In this document: piece by piece, positions 16,687-24,954 of the stretch
Position numbering within the stretch: position 1 is the stretch's first letter
How the letters are laid out: every line of letters starts with the position of its first letter
NCBI RefSeq assembly: GCF_003977755.1
Contig: NZ_RQWN01000003.1
Location: 671,058-735,057, forward strand
Length of the DNA stretch: 64,000 nt
Source of the DNA: Haloterrigena salifodinae
GTDB lineage: Archaea; Halobacteriota; Halobacteria; Halobacteriales; Natrialbaceae
Direction: 5' to 3'
Program-made: the position numbers and the translations under genes
The notes under the pieces: model-generated
The model's database searches: none
Told to the model about the DNA's origin: nothing
Seen by the model: only the letters and a program-made list of their open reading frames with translations

Positions 16687-18771
16687 CTAGTCGAACTTCT
16701 CGAGCAGCCGATCGTAGAAGACGGGCTCCGGATCGCCCTCGCCGTTCGGCGCGCCGCCGTTGGTCGCGACCGCGTCGTCCCGGGCCTCATCGGCCAGTTT
16801 CTCGACGATCAACTCGGGGGTCGACCGCGCGAGGTGGTCCTTGACGGGCGAGCGGTTGACCTCGAGTTCGCCGTCCACGAGGCCGACCGCCTCGATGCCG
16901 TCGACGGTCACGTCGTAGTCGGCCATCTCCCGGATCTCGCCGGCGAGGTGGGAGACGAAGACAGCCGTCGCGCTGTTTTCCGAGAGTGCCTCCAAGATGC
17001 CGGCGATGATCTTCGCCGAGGCGCCGGGTTCGGTGATGCTCTCGAGTTCGTCGACCAGCACGAGCGAGCCCTCGCCGCCCTGGGCGAGGTCGGCGAACTC
17101 CCGGACCGTCGACTCGAAGGCGCCCGCGTCGAGCGTCCCCTGCGTCTTGGCGTGGTAGTGGAGGTCGTCGAACCGCCGGAGGCGCACGCGCTCCGCCGGA
17201 ACGGGCAGGCCCATGTGGGCCAGCACGACGACGCTGGCGACCAGATCAAGCGTCGAGGTCTTCCCCCCGCTGTTGACCCCCGACAGCAGCGCCACGTCCG
17301 AGACCGCGTAGTCGACGGGATCGATGGCCTCGAGCGGCTCGTCGAGCAGGGGCGACTGGCCGCCCTCGATGGCGAAGCCGACGGGGTCGTCGCTCTCGGT
17401 CGTCACTCCGTCGTCTTCCGAGGCGTTACGCGCCTCGCTCTCAACGAACTCCGGCATCGTACACTCGTACTCCCGGGCGAAGCGGGCGATCGCGAGTTCG
17501 ACGTCCAACTCGAGGGCATCCCGAACGAGCTGGCGGGCCCCCTCGCGCTGGTCGGCCAGATCGGCGGCGAGCTCCCGTTTGAGTCGGCCGGCGCGGCGCT
17601 CCTTGGCCGCGGTCAGCTCCTCGCGCAGCCGCGAGACGACCGCCTCGTCGCGTTCGACCGGAAACGCCGGTTCGTCGCTGAACGCCCGTCGGGCGATCTC
17701 GCTCTCCCCCTGATCGAGATCCAGCGCGTCGATCAGGTGTTCGCGGGCGGCCTCGACGGCCGTGGCGTACTCGTCGGCGAGTTCGCGGGACAGTAGGGAG
17801 TCGACGCCGGCGCCCCGTTCGACCAGCGAGAGCAGGTCTGATCCTTCGATCGTCACGTCCTGCTCGCGGATGGCTTCCCGCAGACGGTCATTGGCCACGC
17901 TCTCGGCCGCGCTCGCGGCCGCGTCCAGGTCGTCGACCGCCGTCGTCAACCGGTCGAGTTCGTCGTCGCCCGCGACGGTGCCGTCCTCATCGAGCCGCGA
18001 GAGGCCGTCCCCGAGCGCCTCGAGGTCGCAGGCCGGATCCAGATCCGCCGCTTGATGCACCTCGACGGCCGCCTGCAGGCGGTCCCGGTTGCGCGCGAAG
18101 AAGGCCAGCGGCCGCTCGGGGACGACTTCGGCGGGATTCTCGAGGGCGCCGGGCTTGACCTGGACGTCGCCCTCGAGGGTGACGCCGGCGAAGGATTCGT
18201 CGAGCGCGATCACCGTCGAGTACCCCCTCGCGAGTTCGGCCAGTCCCTGGGCGTTCTCTACGATCTCGACGGAGAGCTCTGGGATCGCTTCTTTCGCCTC
18301 GCTATAACGCTCGGCGTCGGTCGTCGCCAGACAGCGCTCGCGGACGCGGACGTCGCCCGGGTTCCGGAGCGGTTCGAGCCCCTCGAGGGCCTCGAGCACC
18401 GCGTCGTCGTCGTCCCGGTCGATCGCCTCGCGGGCGAACGCCTGCACGTCCTCGATGCGCGAGCGGCGCGGACTCGGGTAGATCGTCTCAAGCCGCTGGG
18501 CGGCGTAGTCGGTAACGGTGCGTTCTTTCAGCAGTCCGAGGACCTCCCGGTAAACCTCGCGGGCGCGGTCGGTCGCGAGGAAGCCGCCGGGGTCGTCGTG
18601 CTCCTGGCGGATCGCGCCGCGCGCGATGCGGGCGGCCCGTCCCTGGGTGATCCCCGGCGCGGTCGCGATCGTCGCGACGTCGCCCCGCCGCAGCGCGCGC
18701 TCGGGCTCGTCGAGCGCTTCCAGCGCCCGAGCGGTCTTTTCGCCCACGCCCGGGATCGTCTCGAGGTCCAT
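16687..18771 (-). CDS. MutS-family ATPase with N-terminal HhH (archaeal MutS2/MutS5-like)
   Basis: A 694-residue protein. It begins with a helix-hairpin-helix (LETIPGVGEKTARALEAL) and a second HhH-like turn (APGITQGRAARIARGA). A long helical lever/clamp region follows, then the MutS ATPase: Walker A SGVNSGGKTST (around 497-507), Walker B LVLVDELES (576-584) and the VSHLAGEI switch. The mismatch-binding Phe-x-Glu domain of MutS1 and the Smr nuclease domain of bacterial MutS2 are absent. It may act on branched or recombining DNA rather than mismatches; this is inference. ATG 18771 was chosen because it directly precedes the HhH. Confidence 0.87.
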   Translation of the reverse strand: MDLETIPGVGEKTARALEALDEPERALRRGDVATIATAPGITQGRAARIARGAIRQEHDDPGGFLATDRAREVYREVLGLLKERTVTDYAAQRLETIYPSPRRSRIEDVQAFAREAIDRDDDDAVLEALEGLEPLRNPGDVRVRERCLATTDAERYSEAKEAIPELSVEIVENAQGLAELARGYSTVIALDESFAGVTLEGDVQVKPGALENPAEVVPERPLAFFARNRDRLQAAVEVHQAADLDPACDLEALGDGLSRLDEDGTVAGDDELDRLTTAVDDLDAAASAAESVANDRLREAIREQDVTIEGSDLLSLVERGAGVDSLLSRELADEYATAVEAAREHLIDALDLDQGESEIARRAFSDEPAFPVERDEAVVSRLREELTAAKERRAGRLKRELAADLADQREGARQLVRDALELDVELAIARFAREYECTMPEFVESEARNASEDDGVTTESDDPVGFAIEGGQSPLLDEPLEAIDPVDYAVSDVALLSGVNSGGKTSTLDLVASVVVLAHMGLPVPAERVRLRRFDDLHYHAKTQGTLDAGAFESTVREFADLAQGGEGSLVLVDELESITEPGASAKIIAGILEALSENSATAVFVSHLAGEIREMADYDVTVDGIEAVGLVDGELEVNRSPVKDHLARSTPELIVEKLADEARDDAVATNGGAPNGEGDPEPVFYDRLLEKFD

Positions 18772-18851
18772 TGCTTCTCGACGGTCGTATCCAACCGAAG
18801 CGAGAAAAAGTTCCCGCCCGGTTTTTGGCGACCGGCGTGGTAACTCGGCGC

Positions 18852-20450
18852 ATGCCGACCGGCGCACTCGAGTACCACGAACGGACGAAACACTCGCCCA
18901 GAAGCGTCCGCGAGGGGAGTACGGGGCTGAACTTCGACAACAAGCCGCGGCCGTACAAGGCGTACGTCGACCTGCCGTCGATCCCGCTGGCCGAGCGGAT
19001 CCGCCCGCCCCAGCAGCCGGCGCTGTCGGCGATCGCCGAGCCGACGCCTGACGGCGACTCGAGGCGCGGTCGCGACCCGGACCGCGAGACCGTCACGACG
19101 CTCTGTTACTACGCCGCGGGCATCACGAAGGCGATCGACCTCCGAAATCGGACGAAACTGTTCCGGGCGGCGGCGACCACCGGCGCGCTCTACCACGTCG
19201 ATCTGTACGTTATCTGTGGCGACCTCGAGGGGCCGGGTAACGACTCGAATGCCGATCCCGACCTCGACCTCGAGGCCGGCGTCTACCACTTCGATCCCCC
19301 CACCTGCTCGCTGGACGTCCTCCGCGAGGGCGACCACCGCGGCGTCCTCGCGGCCGCCAGCGAGTACGAGGCCGTCGCCGAGGCGCCGCTGTCGATCGTC
19401 GCGACTTCGACGTGGTGGCGAAACGCCTGGAAGTACGAGACGCGAACCGTCCGCCACGCCTTCTGGGATTCGGGGACGACGCTGGCGAACCTGCTGGCGG
19501 TCGCCCACGCGCTGGACTACCGCGCCGATGTCGTCACCGGCTTCGCCGACCGCCCCGTCGCCGACCTGCTCGGTGTCGACCCCGAGCGCGAGGCGCCCCT
19601 CGAGATCGTCCCGATCGGCGCGGACGCGCCCGTTCCGAGTTCGGCGGCCGCCGATATCGACCCGATCGATCCCGCTACAGAACCTCTCTCACCGAATGAA
19701 CGGGAATTTCCGCTGATCCATGAGGCCTGGCAGGCCGGAACGCTCGAGGACGGCACCGCTGTTGCTTCGTGGCGCGCTGGAGGACCGACGGGGAACCGGA
19801 CGATCGGCACCCGCGACCCCGGCGACGGCGAGCGCGTCCCGCTCGAGCCGGTCGACCACGATCGGGCCTCGAGCCGCCCCCTCCATCGAACGATCCGTCG
19901 ACGCGGCTCCTGTCGCGAGTACGAGCGCGAGCCGATCAGCTTCCGACAGCTCTCGACCGTGCTCGACCGGGCCGTCCGCGGCGTCCCGATGGACGTACGG
20001 GGCGGGGGCGAGCGAAGCGAGACCGGCGCCGACCCGCCGCTCTCGTTCGTCGACCCCTATCTGATCGTCAACGGCGTCGACGGCCTCGAGTCGGGCAGCT
20101 ACCACTACCATCCCGATGCGGGCGAACTCGAGCGCCTCCAGTCGGGCGAGTTCCGACGCGAAGCGAGCCACCTCGCGCTGGACCAGCGGTTGGGCGGCGA
20201 TGCCGCGGTCTGCGTCTATTTCCTGACCGACCTCGAAGACATCGTCGATGCGCTCGGTGACCGCGGCTATCGCGCGGCTCAACTCGAGGCCGCCCTGACC
20301 GCGGGGCGGCTGTATTTGGGGACCTATGCCCACCGGACGCTGGGCGGGACCGGGCTGACGTTCTACGACGACGTCGCGACGGACTTCTTCGCGCCGCGAG
20401 CCGCTGGACAGACCCCGATGTTTCTGTACACGATCGGACGACCGGCCTGA
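18852..20450 (+). CDS. SagB-type dehydrogenase / tandem nitroreductase-like protein
   Basis: A 532-residue protein made of two related halves. The first half starts with YHERTKHSPRSVREG and has TTLCYYAAGITK, RAAATTGALYHVDLYVI and ETRTVRHAFWDSG. The second half starts with RTIRRRGSCREYEREPISFRQLSTVLDRAV and ends GTGLTFYDDVATDFFAP, typical of the flavin-binding nitroreductase/SagB fold. SagB enzymes oxidise azolines to azoles in peptide natural products, with a cyclodehydratase partner. No such partner or precursor peptide lies nearby, so the role here is open. The gene is divergent from the MutS-family gene, with an 80-base spacer. Confidence 0.82.
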   Translation: MPTGALEYHERTKHSPRSVREGSTGLNFDNKPRPYKAYVDLPSIPLAERIRPPQQPALSAIAEPTPDGDSRRGRDPDRETVTTLCYYAAGITKAIDLRNRTKLFRAAATTGALYHVDLYVICGDLEGPGNDSNADPDLDLEAGVYHFDPPTCSLDVLREGDHRGVLAAASEYEAVAEAPLSIVATSTWWRNAWKYETRTVRHAFWDSGTTLANLLAVAHALDYRADVVTGFADRPVADLLGVDPEREAPLEIVPIGADAPVPSSAAADIDPIDPATEPLSPNEREFPLIHEAWQAGTLEDGTAVASWRAGGPTGNRTIGTRDPGDGERVPLEPVDHDRASSRPLHRTIRRRGSCREYEREPISFRQLSTVLDRAVRGVPMDVRGGGERSETGADPPLSFVDPYLIVNGVDGLESGSYHYHPDAGELERLQSGEFRREASHLALDQRLGGDAAVCVYFLTDLEDIVDALGDRGYRAAQLEAALTAGRLYLGTYAHRTLGGTGLTFYDDVATDFFAPRAAGQTPMFLYTIGRPA

Positions 20451-20582
20451 GACGCTCGTTGCTGGAATCGGACGGTACCGTGTGGTGGAAGCCGAGCGGG
20501 GAGCGCAAACGGGCGGCGATGTGAGACGAGAGGCGAGAGCCGACTGACGGTCGACGAGGGCAGCGCGCCGACGTCGGTGTCG

Positions 20583-20592
20583 AACTTTTATA
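20583..20592 (+). promoter_or_regulatory. TATA-like box upstream of the DUF368 gene
   Basis: AACTTTTATA is centred about 28 bases before an ATG at 20617, not before the DUF368 start at 20705. The transcript therefore probably begins near 20617 and carries about 88 bases before the membrane-protein start. Confidence 0.45.
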
Positions 20593-20616
20593 CGGCAGCG
20601 CGTTACCCAATCGACC

Positions 20617-20715
20617 ATGCAGTCCAGACCGCCCTGCGGTTCGTCGGCGCGGTACCGACTCGGATCGATCCCCACCCCGAACGGACGGCGACGAGAGCAG
20701 ACGCATGGAGTATGA
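20617..20715 (+). other. Possible 32-codon upstream ORF overlapping the DUF368 start
   Basis: The ORF starts at the ATG that fits the TATA-box spacing and ends with a TGA at 20713-20715, inside the first codons of the DUF368 gene in another frame. The peptide (MQSRPPCGSSARYRLG, then a basic tail) is not acidic and looks non-conserved, so it could be a translated leader or chance. Confidence 0.3.
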
Positions 20716-21661
20716 ACGCACCGACGTGGTCGACCGCGTCGAACTGCTTCGCGCCTACGCGTACGGCCTCTGTATGGGCGCGGCCGACGCCCTGCCCGGC
20801 GTCTCTGGCGGCACCGTCGCGCTCTTGCTCGGCTTCTACGGCCGGCTGATCGCCGCTGTCACCGCGCTCACCCCCGGTCGGGCGCTCACCGTCCTGCGAG
20901 GCTATCGCCCTGAGCGGCGCTCCCGGGCCCGGGACGCGCTCCTCGAGATGGACCTCCAGTTCCTGCTGCCCCTCGGCGTCGGGATGGTCACCGCCGTCGT
21001 CTTCATCGCGGATATTGTCTCGTCGCTCGAGTCGTCCCACCCGGTCGCCCTGTTCGGCTTCTTCACCGGCCTGATCGCCGCCTCGGCGGTCGCCCTCTAC
21101 CGGAGCCTCGAGATCACCTCGCCGAGCCACGTCGTCGCCGTGCTGGCCGGCGCCGGGCTCGCCTTGCTGGTCGCCGCCGATATCGTCGAACTTCCGGGCA
21201 GCGGCGGGGTCGTGATCTTCCTCGCCGGCGCCGTCGCCATCAGCGCGATGATCCTGCCGGGGATCTCAGGCTCGCTCATCCTAATCCTGCTCGGCCAGTA
21301 CGTCTTCCTCTCCGGGGAGCTGAGCGCGTTCGTTCACGCGGTCGCCGACCTCGTCGGCGGCGGCTCGCTCGCGGCCGTCGTCGACCCGGGGACGACCGTC
21401 GCGCTGTTCGTCGCCGGCGGGATCGTCGGGCTCGTGACGATCGCTCGCGTCGTTCGCGCCGCGCTGGCCCGCCACCGATCGGTGACGCTGATCTTCCTGG
21501 TGAGCCTCATCGCCGGCTCGGTGCCGGCCCCGCTGCACAACATCGGTGAGAGCCACGCGTGGACTGCCGAGACGATGGGGCTGACCGCCGCGTGGGCAGT
21601 CCTCGGCGCTATCGCCCTGTTCGGCCTCGAGTATCTCGTCGGCGGCTTCGATCCGGAGTAA
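20705..21661 (+). CDS. DUF368-family membrane protein
   Basis: A 318-residue protein with about eight membrane helices. The DUF368 signature is present twice: GAADALPGVSGGTVALLLGFY near the start and MILPGISGSLILILLGQY in the middle, pointing to an inverted or duplicated carrier fold. DUF368 proteins have recently been linked to polyprenyl-phosphate translocation in bacteria (PopT), so a lipid carrier role in glycosylation is possible; that is family inference. It follows the nitroreductase-like gene by 254 bases. Confidence 0.9.
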   Translation: MEYERTDVVDRVELLRAYAYGLCMGAADALPGVSGGTVALLLGFYGRLIAAVTALTPGRALTVLRGYRPERRSRARDALLEMDLQFLLPLGVGMVTAVVFIADIVSSLESSHPVALFGFFTGLIAASAVALYRSLEITSPSHVVAVLAGAGLALLVAADIVELPGSGGVVIFLAGAVAISAMILPGISGSLILILLGQYVFLSGELSAFVHAVADLVGGGSLAAVVDPGTTVALFVAGGIVGLVTIARVVRAALARHRSVTLIFLVSLIAGSVPAPLHNIGESHAWTAETMGLTAAWAVLGAIALFGLEYLVGGFDPE

Positions 21662-21730
21662 GTCGGCGGCTTCGGTCGCGCTTGCGCGCTCCGGGACGCT
21701 CGTTATTCCATCGGCGCCCTCAGGACGGAT

Positions 21731-21961
21731 ATGCCACTCAAGAAACTCCTCGGTTCGAAAGCGATGCGGTCGATGACGGTCGTTTCGGTTCTCTCGGAGG
21801 CTCGAAAGGCGTTCGGGCGGGGGAACCGGACTCGCGGAATCGCGCTCCTCTTCGTCGCCGTTCTCGCCTGGAAGTGGACAGTGGCTGGACTCGCAGCACA
21901 GGGCCTTCTCAAGCTGGTCCGCGGTGGTGGGTCGTCGCCATCGGACTCGAGTCCGGCCTGA
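21731..21961 (+). CDS. Small membrane protein, unknown function
   Basis: A 76-residue basic protein with one clear hydrophobic segment (GIALLFVAVLAWKWTVAGLAAQGLLKLV). The N-terminus is amphipathic (MPLKKLLGSKAMRSMTVVSVLSEARKAFGRG). It is unlike the acidic soluble proteins around it. I do not recognise a family. Confidence 0.6.
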   Translation: MPLKKLLGSKAMRSMTVVSVLSEARKAFGRGNRTRGIALLFVAVLAWKWTVAGLAAQGLLKLVRGGGSSPSDSSPA

Positions 21962-22053
21962 TCGCGTACCCGCGAGACCGCGGCGCTCGAGCGAGTTGTC
22001 GAGACGCCCCTCCGGGCGTAGCGCCTTCCCCGTCGGTTCCCTACGGTTCCGGT

Positions 22054-22224
22054 ATGGGAGCCGACTGCACCTACTGCGGCTGCGATATCGAGCGCCACGA
22101 GCCGGTGTTCGTCAGTGAGGAAAGCGTCGAGACGCCGACGAGCCGGTTCTGCAACTACGGCTGTCTCGCGGCCCACATCGAGGAGGAGGGGTTGACTGCC
22201 GGGACGACCTGCGAGTGGCAGTAA
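22054..22224 (+). CDS. Zinc-ribbon-like small protein
   Basis: A 56-residue protein with Cys pairs CTYCGCDIERHEPV and FCNYGCLAAHIEEEG plus a late Cys (TTCEWQ). The CxxC ... CxxxC spacing with a following His suggests one zinc site, as in many haloarchaeal micro-zinc-finger proteins. The ATG at 22054 gives this compact domain; upstream in-frame sequence is arginine-rich and not coding-like. The partner is unknown. Confidence 0.75.
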   Translation: MGADCTYCGCDIERHEPVFVSEESVETPTSRFCNYGCLAAHIEEEGLTAGTTCEWQ

Positions 22225-22271
22225 GTCGGTCGTCGGCGTTCGACTGACCTTGCCGATCAGCGCGATTGACG

Positions 22272-22664
22272 TCAGTCCCCGAAGTCGGCGTCCTCGAAGT
22301 TCTCGTTGGCCAGCTCGTCGATCATGTCCTCGATCTCTTCCTGCTTGTCGTCGTCTAAGTCCTCGACCGAACCGACGCCGTGCCCGCCGCTCTTGGCGGT
22401 CTGGAGAGCGTTCTTGTTCAGGTTGCCGTCCGGGTCCACGGCGGGCAGTTTCAGGTCAGTGAAGTTCTCCGGCGGGAACCCGGACGACGAGAGGATGAAG
22501 TGGTCGGCGACCTCGCTCAGATCATCGGTCTGGCGAGACTCGTCAGAGTCTCGCTGACCATCCGAACTTTGCTCGGAGATATCGAAGTCCTCGAGTTGCG
22601 GCTCGTCCCATTCCTCGGTCGTCGTCCCCGAAAAGTCGGGTTCGTGCATCTCGTAGTCGGTCAT
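22272..22664 (-). CDS. Very acidic hypothetical protein
   Basis: A 130-residue protein starting MTDYEMHEPDFSGTTTEEWD, with many Asp/Glu residues throughout. The central part has FILSSSGFPPENFTDLKLPAVD, then LNKNALQTAKSGGHGVGSVEDLD and a C-terminal acidic helix (EEIEDMIDELANENFED). The lysine/asparagine-containing LPAVD...NALQTA segment is loosely like a short helix motif seen in some phage structural or scaffold-associated proteins, but I cannot confirm that. It is divergent from hemL. Confidence 0.65.
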   Translation of the reverse strand: MTDYEMHEPDFSGTTTEEWDEPQLEDFDISEQSSDGQRDSDESRQTDDLSEVADHFILSSSGFPPENFTDLKLPAVDPDGNLNKNALQTAKSGGHGVGSVEDLDDDKQEEIEDMIDELANENFEDADFGD

Positions 22665-22797
22665 GTGCGGACCTCCGACGATCCGCGAAATCGAACTACT
22701 CCTTGCGTTCTCAACGGACTCGCCGGACGCAGGCCGTCGAGTCGATGAACGCGTTCGGAACGTTGTTTTAGCCGGACAGGAAACTACCGAAAGAAGA

Positions 22798-22836
22798 ATG
22801 CGAGACGAAACCGATCGCGACGAGGTGAGTCGATGA
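22798..22836 (+). other. 12-codon ORF overlapping the hemL start
   Basis: ATG at 22798 encodes [12 protein letters not shown] and stops at TGA 22834-22836, overlapping the hemL ATG in the form ATGA. A GTTTTAG box at about 22765-22771 is 27-30 bases before this ATG, so the message may start here. It could couple translation of hemL to a leader peptide, or be chance. Confidence 0.35.
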
Positions 22837-24131
22837 ACGAAGAGAAGACGACTCGAGCCCTGTATGAACGGTCGCTGTCGACGCTCGTCGGCGGCGTGAA
22901 CTCGCCCGTGCGGGCCGGTTCCCAGCCCTATCCGGAGTTCGTCGAGCGCGGCGAGGGCGCTCGCGTCGTCGACGTGGACGGGAACCGCTATCTCGATTAC
23001 GTGATGGGGTACGGGCCCCTCTTGCTCGGTCACGACCTGCCCGATCCGGTTCGGGACGCGGTCGACACAGCGGTCGATGCAGGGCCGATGTACGGCCTCT
23101 CGACCGACCTCGAGGTCGAACTGGCGGAGTTCATCACCGACCACGTCCCGTCGGTCGAGCGCCTGCGGTTCGTCAACTCCGGGACCGAGGCGACGGCCGC
23201 GGCGGTCCGACTGGCTCGCGGCGCGACCGACCGCGATAAGATCGTCGTCATGCGGGGCGGCTATCACGGCGGCCACGAGTCGTTCCTCGTTGAGGGCGAC
23301 GCAGAGCGGCCGCGCCCGGGAAGCGCGGGCGTTCCCGAAGCGTTCGCCGAGCAGACGATTCCGGTCCCCTTCAACGACGAGACGGCGCTCGCCGACGCGT
23401 TCGAACGACACGGCGACGAGATCGCGGCCGTCATCACCGAACCGCTGCTCGGCAACAACGGGATCGTCCGCCCGGTCGACGGCTTCCACGATACCGTCCG
23501 GACTCTGTGCGACGAGTACGGCGCGCTGTTCGTCCTCGACGAGGTCATCACCGGCTTTCGGGTCGGCGGCCTCTCGTGTGCGCAGGGGAAGTACGACATC
23601 GAACCGGACCTGACGACGTTCGCCAAGATCGTCGGCGGCGGCTTTCCCGTCGGCGCGATCGGCGGCCGCGCGTCGGTGATGGAGGAGTTCACGCCGACCG
23701 GCGAGGTGTTCGAGTCGGGGACGTTCAACGGGCATCCGGTCGCGATGGCGGCCGGCCTGGCGACCCTCGAGTACGCCGAGGAGAACGACGTCTACGAACA
23801 CGTTGATGCGCTCGGCGATCGGCTCCGAACCGGCCTCAGCGAGATCGTCGCGGACCACGCGCCCGAGTACGCGGTCGTCGGCACGGACTCGATGTTCAAG
23901 CTCCTGTTCACCCGCGACGAACCGGCCGACCAACCCGACGCCTATCCGCGGGATGGCAGCGACGTCGACGCCGGCGACACCGAGCGCTGGCGGCGGCTCT
24001 TTCGGCCCGCGATGAAAGAGCGGGGGATCCTTCTGCCGCCCAATCAGTTCGAGAGCCAGTTCGTGAGCGACGCGCACACCGAGGCGGACGTCAAGCGGAC
24101 CCTCGAGGCCTACAAGGACGTCCTCGCCTGA
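22833..24131 (+). CDS. hemL: Glutamate-1-semialdehyde 2,1-aminomutase
   Basis: A 432-residue PLP enzyme making 5-aminolevulinate from glutamate-1-semialdehyde, the C5 route to haem and cobamides. It shows [16 protein letters not shown] substrate motif ([13 protein letters not shown], 18-30), [15 protein letters not shown] for phosphate binding, [10 protein letters not shown], and the PLP Lys265 in [18 protein letters not shown]. The length is normal. The glutamyl-tRNA reductase partner is not in the window. A short ORF overlaps its ATG, which may influence translation. Confidence 0.96.
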   Translation: MNEEKTTRALYERSLSTLVGGVNSPVRAGSQPYPEFVERGEGARVVDVDGNRYLDYVMGYGPLLLGHDLPDPVRDAVDTAVDAGPMYGLSTDLEVELAEFITDHVPSVERLRFVNSGTEATAAAVRLARGATDRDKIVVMRGGYHGGHESFLVEGDAERPRPGSAGVPEAFAEQTIPVPFNDETALADAFERHGDEIAAVITEPLLGNNGIVRPVDGFHDTVRTLCDEYGALFVLDEVITGFRVGGLSCAQGKYDIEPDLTTFAKIVGGGFPVGAIGGRASVMEEFTPTGEVFESGTFNGHPVAMAAGLATLEYAEENDVYEHVDALGDRLRTGLSEIVADHAPEYAVVGTDSMFKLLFTRDEPADQPDAYPRDGSDVDAGDTERWRRLFRPAMKERGILLPPNQFESQFVSDAHTEADVKRTLEAYKDVLA

Positions 24132-24228
24132 CCGTCGCCGGAGTTCGAAATCGGACGCCGGACGTTCGATGCACCCTCTATCGCGATAACCCTTTTTCGA
24201 AGGCGGGCCAAGGACCACTGAACCACCG

Positions 24229-24900
24229 ATGTCGTCCCCGACGATCACCGTCGTCCGCAATGAGGTCGATCCCGGCTGCGAGTACCACTGCGACGCCTTA
24301 GCGAGGGTCGTCTCCGACGCCGCGGCCGACGCTCGAGCGGTCGACTACCCGGCCGGCGAGCGCCCGGTCCTCGAGGAGACGGACGGCGTCATCATCACGG
24401 GGAGTACTGCGGGCGTCTACGAGGTCGACGACCGCCCGTGGATCGCCGATCAGAAGCGGCTCATCCGAGAGCTGGTCGACCGCGAGATTCCGACGCTGGG
24501 CGTCTGCTTCGGCCATCAGATCGCCAACGCGGCGCTGGGCGGAACCGTCGAACAGGCCGAGACGGCCGCTCGACCGGTCGACGCCGATCTCGCGGACGAG
24601 CCGCTCTTCGACGGCGTCTCGTCGGTCGTTCCGGTCGCCCACGGGGACGTCGTCACCGAACCCGGCGACAGGATGGACGCGATCGCGTCAGCCGACTACT
24701 ACCCCGCGTTCGCGACGCGCTACCGGACGGCGCCGCTGTGGACCGTCCAGTTCCACCCCGAGTTCACCGCCGCGCTGCGCGAGCGCCTCGAGGCGGATTT
24801 CGGCTGGACCGAGGCCGAGCGCGGGTTCGACGACGTGAACGCGACCCGGGTCGTCGAGAACTTCGCATCGATCGTCGACGACGCGACCGCGCCGAAGTGA
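24229..24900 (+). CDS. Class I glutamine amidotransferase-like protein
   Basis: A 223-residue GATase domain with the nucleophile elbow LGVCFGHQIANA (Cys around 92), the oxyanion strand GVIITGSTAGVY, and the His-Glu pair in VQFHPEFT. There is no synthetase domain, so it is a stand-alone member like the GMP synthase-like GATases often annotated in haloarchaea. Its partner is unknown. It lies 97 bases after hemL in the same direction. Confidence 0.87.
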   Translation: MSSPTITVVRNEVDPGCEYHCDALARVVSDAAADARAVDYPAGERPVLEETDGVIITGSTAGVYEVDDRPWIADQKRLIRELVDREIPTLGVCFGHQIANAALGGTVEQAETAARPVDADLADEPLFDGVSSVVPVAHGDVVTEPGDRMDAIASADYYPAFATRYRTAPLWTVQFHPEFTAALRERLEADFGWTEAERGFDDVNATRVVENFASIVDDATAPK

Positions 24901-24954
24901 GCAGAGCGTCGCAGGCTATCGAGTCGCCGCTCGAGCGGCGACTCGCGGGCGACA

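Noticed and set aside
22665..24260. Upstream in-frame extension of the acidic 130-residue protein, running antisense through hemL
   Set aside because: The extension is arginine/valine-rich and opposite a certain gene. The ATG at 22664 begins the acidic, coding-like part.
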